Origin: Cyclobacterium sp. 1_MG-2023
Lineage (GTDB): Bacteria; Bacteroidota; Bacteroidia; Cytophagales; Cyclobacteriaceae
Assembly (NCBI RefSeq): GCF_030546805.1
Contig: NZ_JAUOPC010000010.1
Span: 1-64,000, forward strand
DNA: 64,000 nucleotides
Reading direction: 5' to 3'
In this document: in pieces, positions 62,660-64,000 of the stretch
Layout of the letters: each line of letters opens with the position of its first letter
Numbering within the stretch: the first letter of the stretch is position 1
The notes under the pieces: generated by a model
The model's input: the letters and a program-made list of their open reading frames with translations, nothing else
What the model was told of the DNA's origin: nothing
Database searches by the model: none
Program-made: the position numbers and the translations under genes

Positions 62660-64000
62660 ATGTTAATGCTCAATTGGCGGGGTTATTTCTTTTTGTTGCC
62701 TGTATTTTTTGCAATGCTAGTCTTTTTCTGTTTACCGTCCTGTAAACAAGAAGGTAAGCAAGCATTACCTGCCCAAGTAGATTTTAATTTTCATATAAAA
62801 CCGATCCTTGTGCAGAAATGTTACCTCTGTCATGGGCCTGATCCTAGTAGCAGAGAGGCAGGTCTGCGTTTAGATCTCAAGGAGGGAGCGACCATGCTCT
62901 TGGAAAGTGGCAAAACAGCCATCGTCCCTTCTGCTGTTCACAAAAGCGCTTTGATTGAACGGATTACAAGTGATAATCCGGAAGTAGTCATGCCACCACC
63001 CTCATTAAAACAAAAATTATCGGATTATGAGGTGGCTCTTATAAAAAAATGGATAAAAGAAGGAGCAGAATATGAACCTCATTGGGCATTTATGCCAGCT
63101 GAAACCAATAAGAAAGTGGTTAAGGCAGACTTTTTTGAGCAAATTGATGCTTTGATCCAAGAAAAGATTAGCGAAAAGGGCTTGGAGTCAAGTGAGAAAG
63201 CAGATAAATACCAGTTGATACGAAGGTTGTCATTTGTCCTAACAGGCCTTCCTCCTGATGTGGAAAGGGTGAAGCAGTTTGTAGCCGATGAGTGCCCAGA
63301 AGCTTATATGGACTTGGTTGATGAATACCTTAATCATCCTGCTTTTGGAGAAAAATGGGCCAGCCATTGGATGGATGTGGTGAGGTATGCAGAGACCAAA
63401 GGTCATGAGTTTGATTATCAAATTCAAGGAGCTTGGAGATTTAGGGATTATTTGATTCGGGCTTTTAATCAAGGTGTCCCTTACGATCAATTGTTGAAAG
63501 AACAACTTATGGGAGATATGCTTTCCAGTCCCCGAGAAAACCCCGTTTCAGGGGAGAATGAGTCTGCCTTAGGTACCATGTTTTTTACAATGAGTGAGGG
63601 AACCCATAGTCCGGTAGATATCAAAAAGGATGAGGCAGACAGGATAGATAATATGATAGATGTGGTGGGAAAAAGCTTTCAAGGATTGACAGTGGCATGT
63701 GCCAAATGTCATGACCATAAATTTGACCCTATTCCTACAGCAGATTATTATGGTCTTTATGGAATGTTAGGAAGTACCAGGTTCAGTCCTTTGCCGGTCG
63801 GGAATGGTAAAATAAAATTCAATACTGTTTCTAAGGCTGCTGAACTAAAGAGAAAAATTAAATCCTTAGTAGCCAATGAATGGACTGGGCCTTTGGAGGA
63901 AGATAGTATACCTGTCCGGCTTGTAAATATTAGTTCAGTTCCTGAATCAGCTAAAGATATAAATATAATTGCTGATTTTAGAGGGCTTGATTTTCAAGGG
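62660..64000 (+). CDS. Planctomycete-type cytochrome c/DUF1549 lipoprotein, partial
   Basis: The gene runs off the right end; 447 codons are visible. Starts at 62660 or 62666 are both possible. Residues 1-30 contain a lipobox-like hydrophobic leader (CLPSC). The first haem motif is C54-YLC-H58 (PSCyt1 domain), and the second is C347-AKC-H351 inside the DUF1549 region (DVVRYAETKGHEFDYQ; CHDHKFDPIP). Proteins of this kind occur widely in Planctomycetes and marine Bacteroidota glycan loci, usually followed by a DUF1501 partner, and are thought to have redox functions. The neighbouring second SusCD pair suggests a role in glycan use. Confidence 0.9.
   Translation, partial: MLMLNWRGYFFLLPVFFAMLVFFCLPSCKQEGKQALPAQVDFNFHIKPILVQKCYLCHGPDPSSREAGLRLDLKEGATMLLESGKTAIVPSAVHKSALIERITSDNPEVVMPPPSLKQKLSDYEVALIKKWIKEGAEYEPHWAFMPAETNKKVVKADFFEQIDALIQEKISEKGLESSEKADKYQLIRRLSFVLTGLPPDVERVKQFVADECPEAYMDLVDEYLNHPAFGEKWASHWMDVVRYAETKGHEFDYQIQGAWRFRDYLIRAFNQGVPYDQLLKEQLMGDMLSSPRENPVSGENESALGTMFFTMSEGTHSPVDIKKDEADRIDNMIDVVGKSFQGLTVACAKCHDHKFDPIPTADYYGLYGMLGSTRFSPLPVGNGKIKFNTVSKAAELKRKIKSLVANEWTGPLEEDSIPVRLVNISSVPESAKDINIIADFRGLDFQG

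Overview
The window looks like a chromosomal segment of a marine Bacteroidota, most likely Cytophagales/Cyclobacteriaceae. That placement is an inference from gene content: two SusC/SusD pairs, sulfatases, Planctomycete-type cytochrome/DUF1549 genes, a LruC lipoprotein, DUF2911, AT-rich spacers and many lipoprotein or Tat-like leaders. No rRNA, tRNA, CRISPR array, insertion sequence or prophage was recognised.

Layout. Positions 1-480 are an intergenic 171-bp tandem repeat. Positions 482-22677 form a polysaccharide utilisation locus (PUL 1): a divergent LacI-type regulator, SusC, SusD, sulfatase, a large duplicated lipoprotein of unknown function, an FMN_bind-like protein, an exported FAD oxidoreductase, a second sulfatase, a sodium:solute symporter, a cytoplasmic FAD oxidoreductase, a discoidin/GH9-like protein and an alginate-lyase-superfamily enzyme. 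Positions 22700-25000 hold structured and AT-rich spacers and a pair of duplicated membrane proteins. Positions 25065-45939 are mixed housekeeping and accessory genes: LruC lipoprotein; TetR-HAD-DoxX-SDR cluster with two matching operators; two orphan histidine kinases; DUF2911; methionine aminopeptidase; GH43-like and GDSL enzymes; tandem rhodaneses; Dps; an AAC(3)-fold acetyltransferase; and a giant beta-propeller/amidohydrolase.

Positions 46141-54397 are a hexuronate module. Altronate dehydratase, an SDR probably acting as fructuronate reductase, mannonate dehydratase and a Gfo/Idh/MocA oxidoreductase run leftward, and a complete TRAP transporter (DctP-DctQ-DctM) runs rightward from a shared 346-bp divergent control region. 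After an exported pyruvyl-transferase-like protein and an XRE regulator/membrane protein pair come a second SusC/SusD pair (56967-61958, minus strand) and, divergent from it, the start of a Planctomycete-type cytochrome/DUF1549 gene that runs off the end.

How the parts may work together (inference): PUL 1 binds and imports a sulfated, uronate-containing glycan, desulfates it and cleaves it by lyase and hydrolase action. The TRAP/Uxu/Uxa module takes up and degrades hexuronates towards 2-keto-3-deoxygluconate. The least expected element is the flavin-based redox set in PUL 1 (an FMN_bind-like protein with a D-x-x-T-G-A-T motif next to an exported FAD oxidoreductase, plus a cytoplasmic paralogue), which suggests an oxidative step in glycan breakdown. 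LacI-type operator sequences lie in front of both SusC genes.
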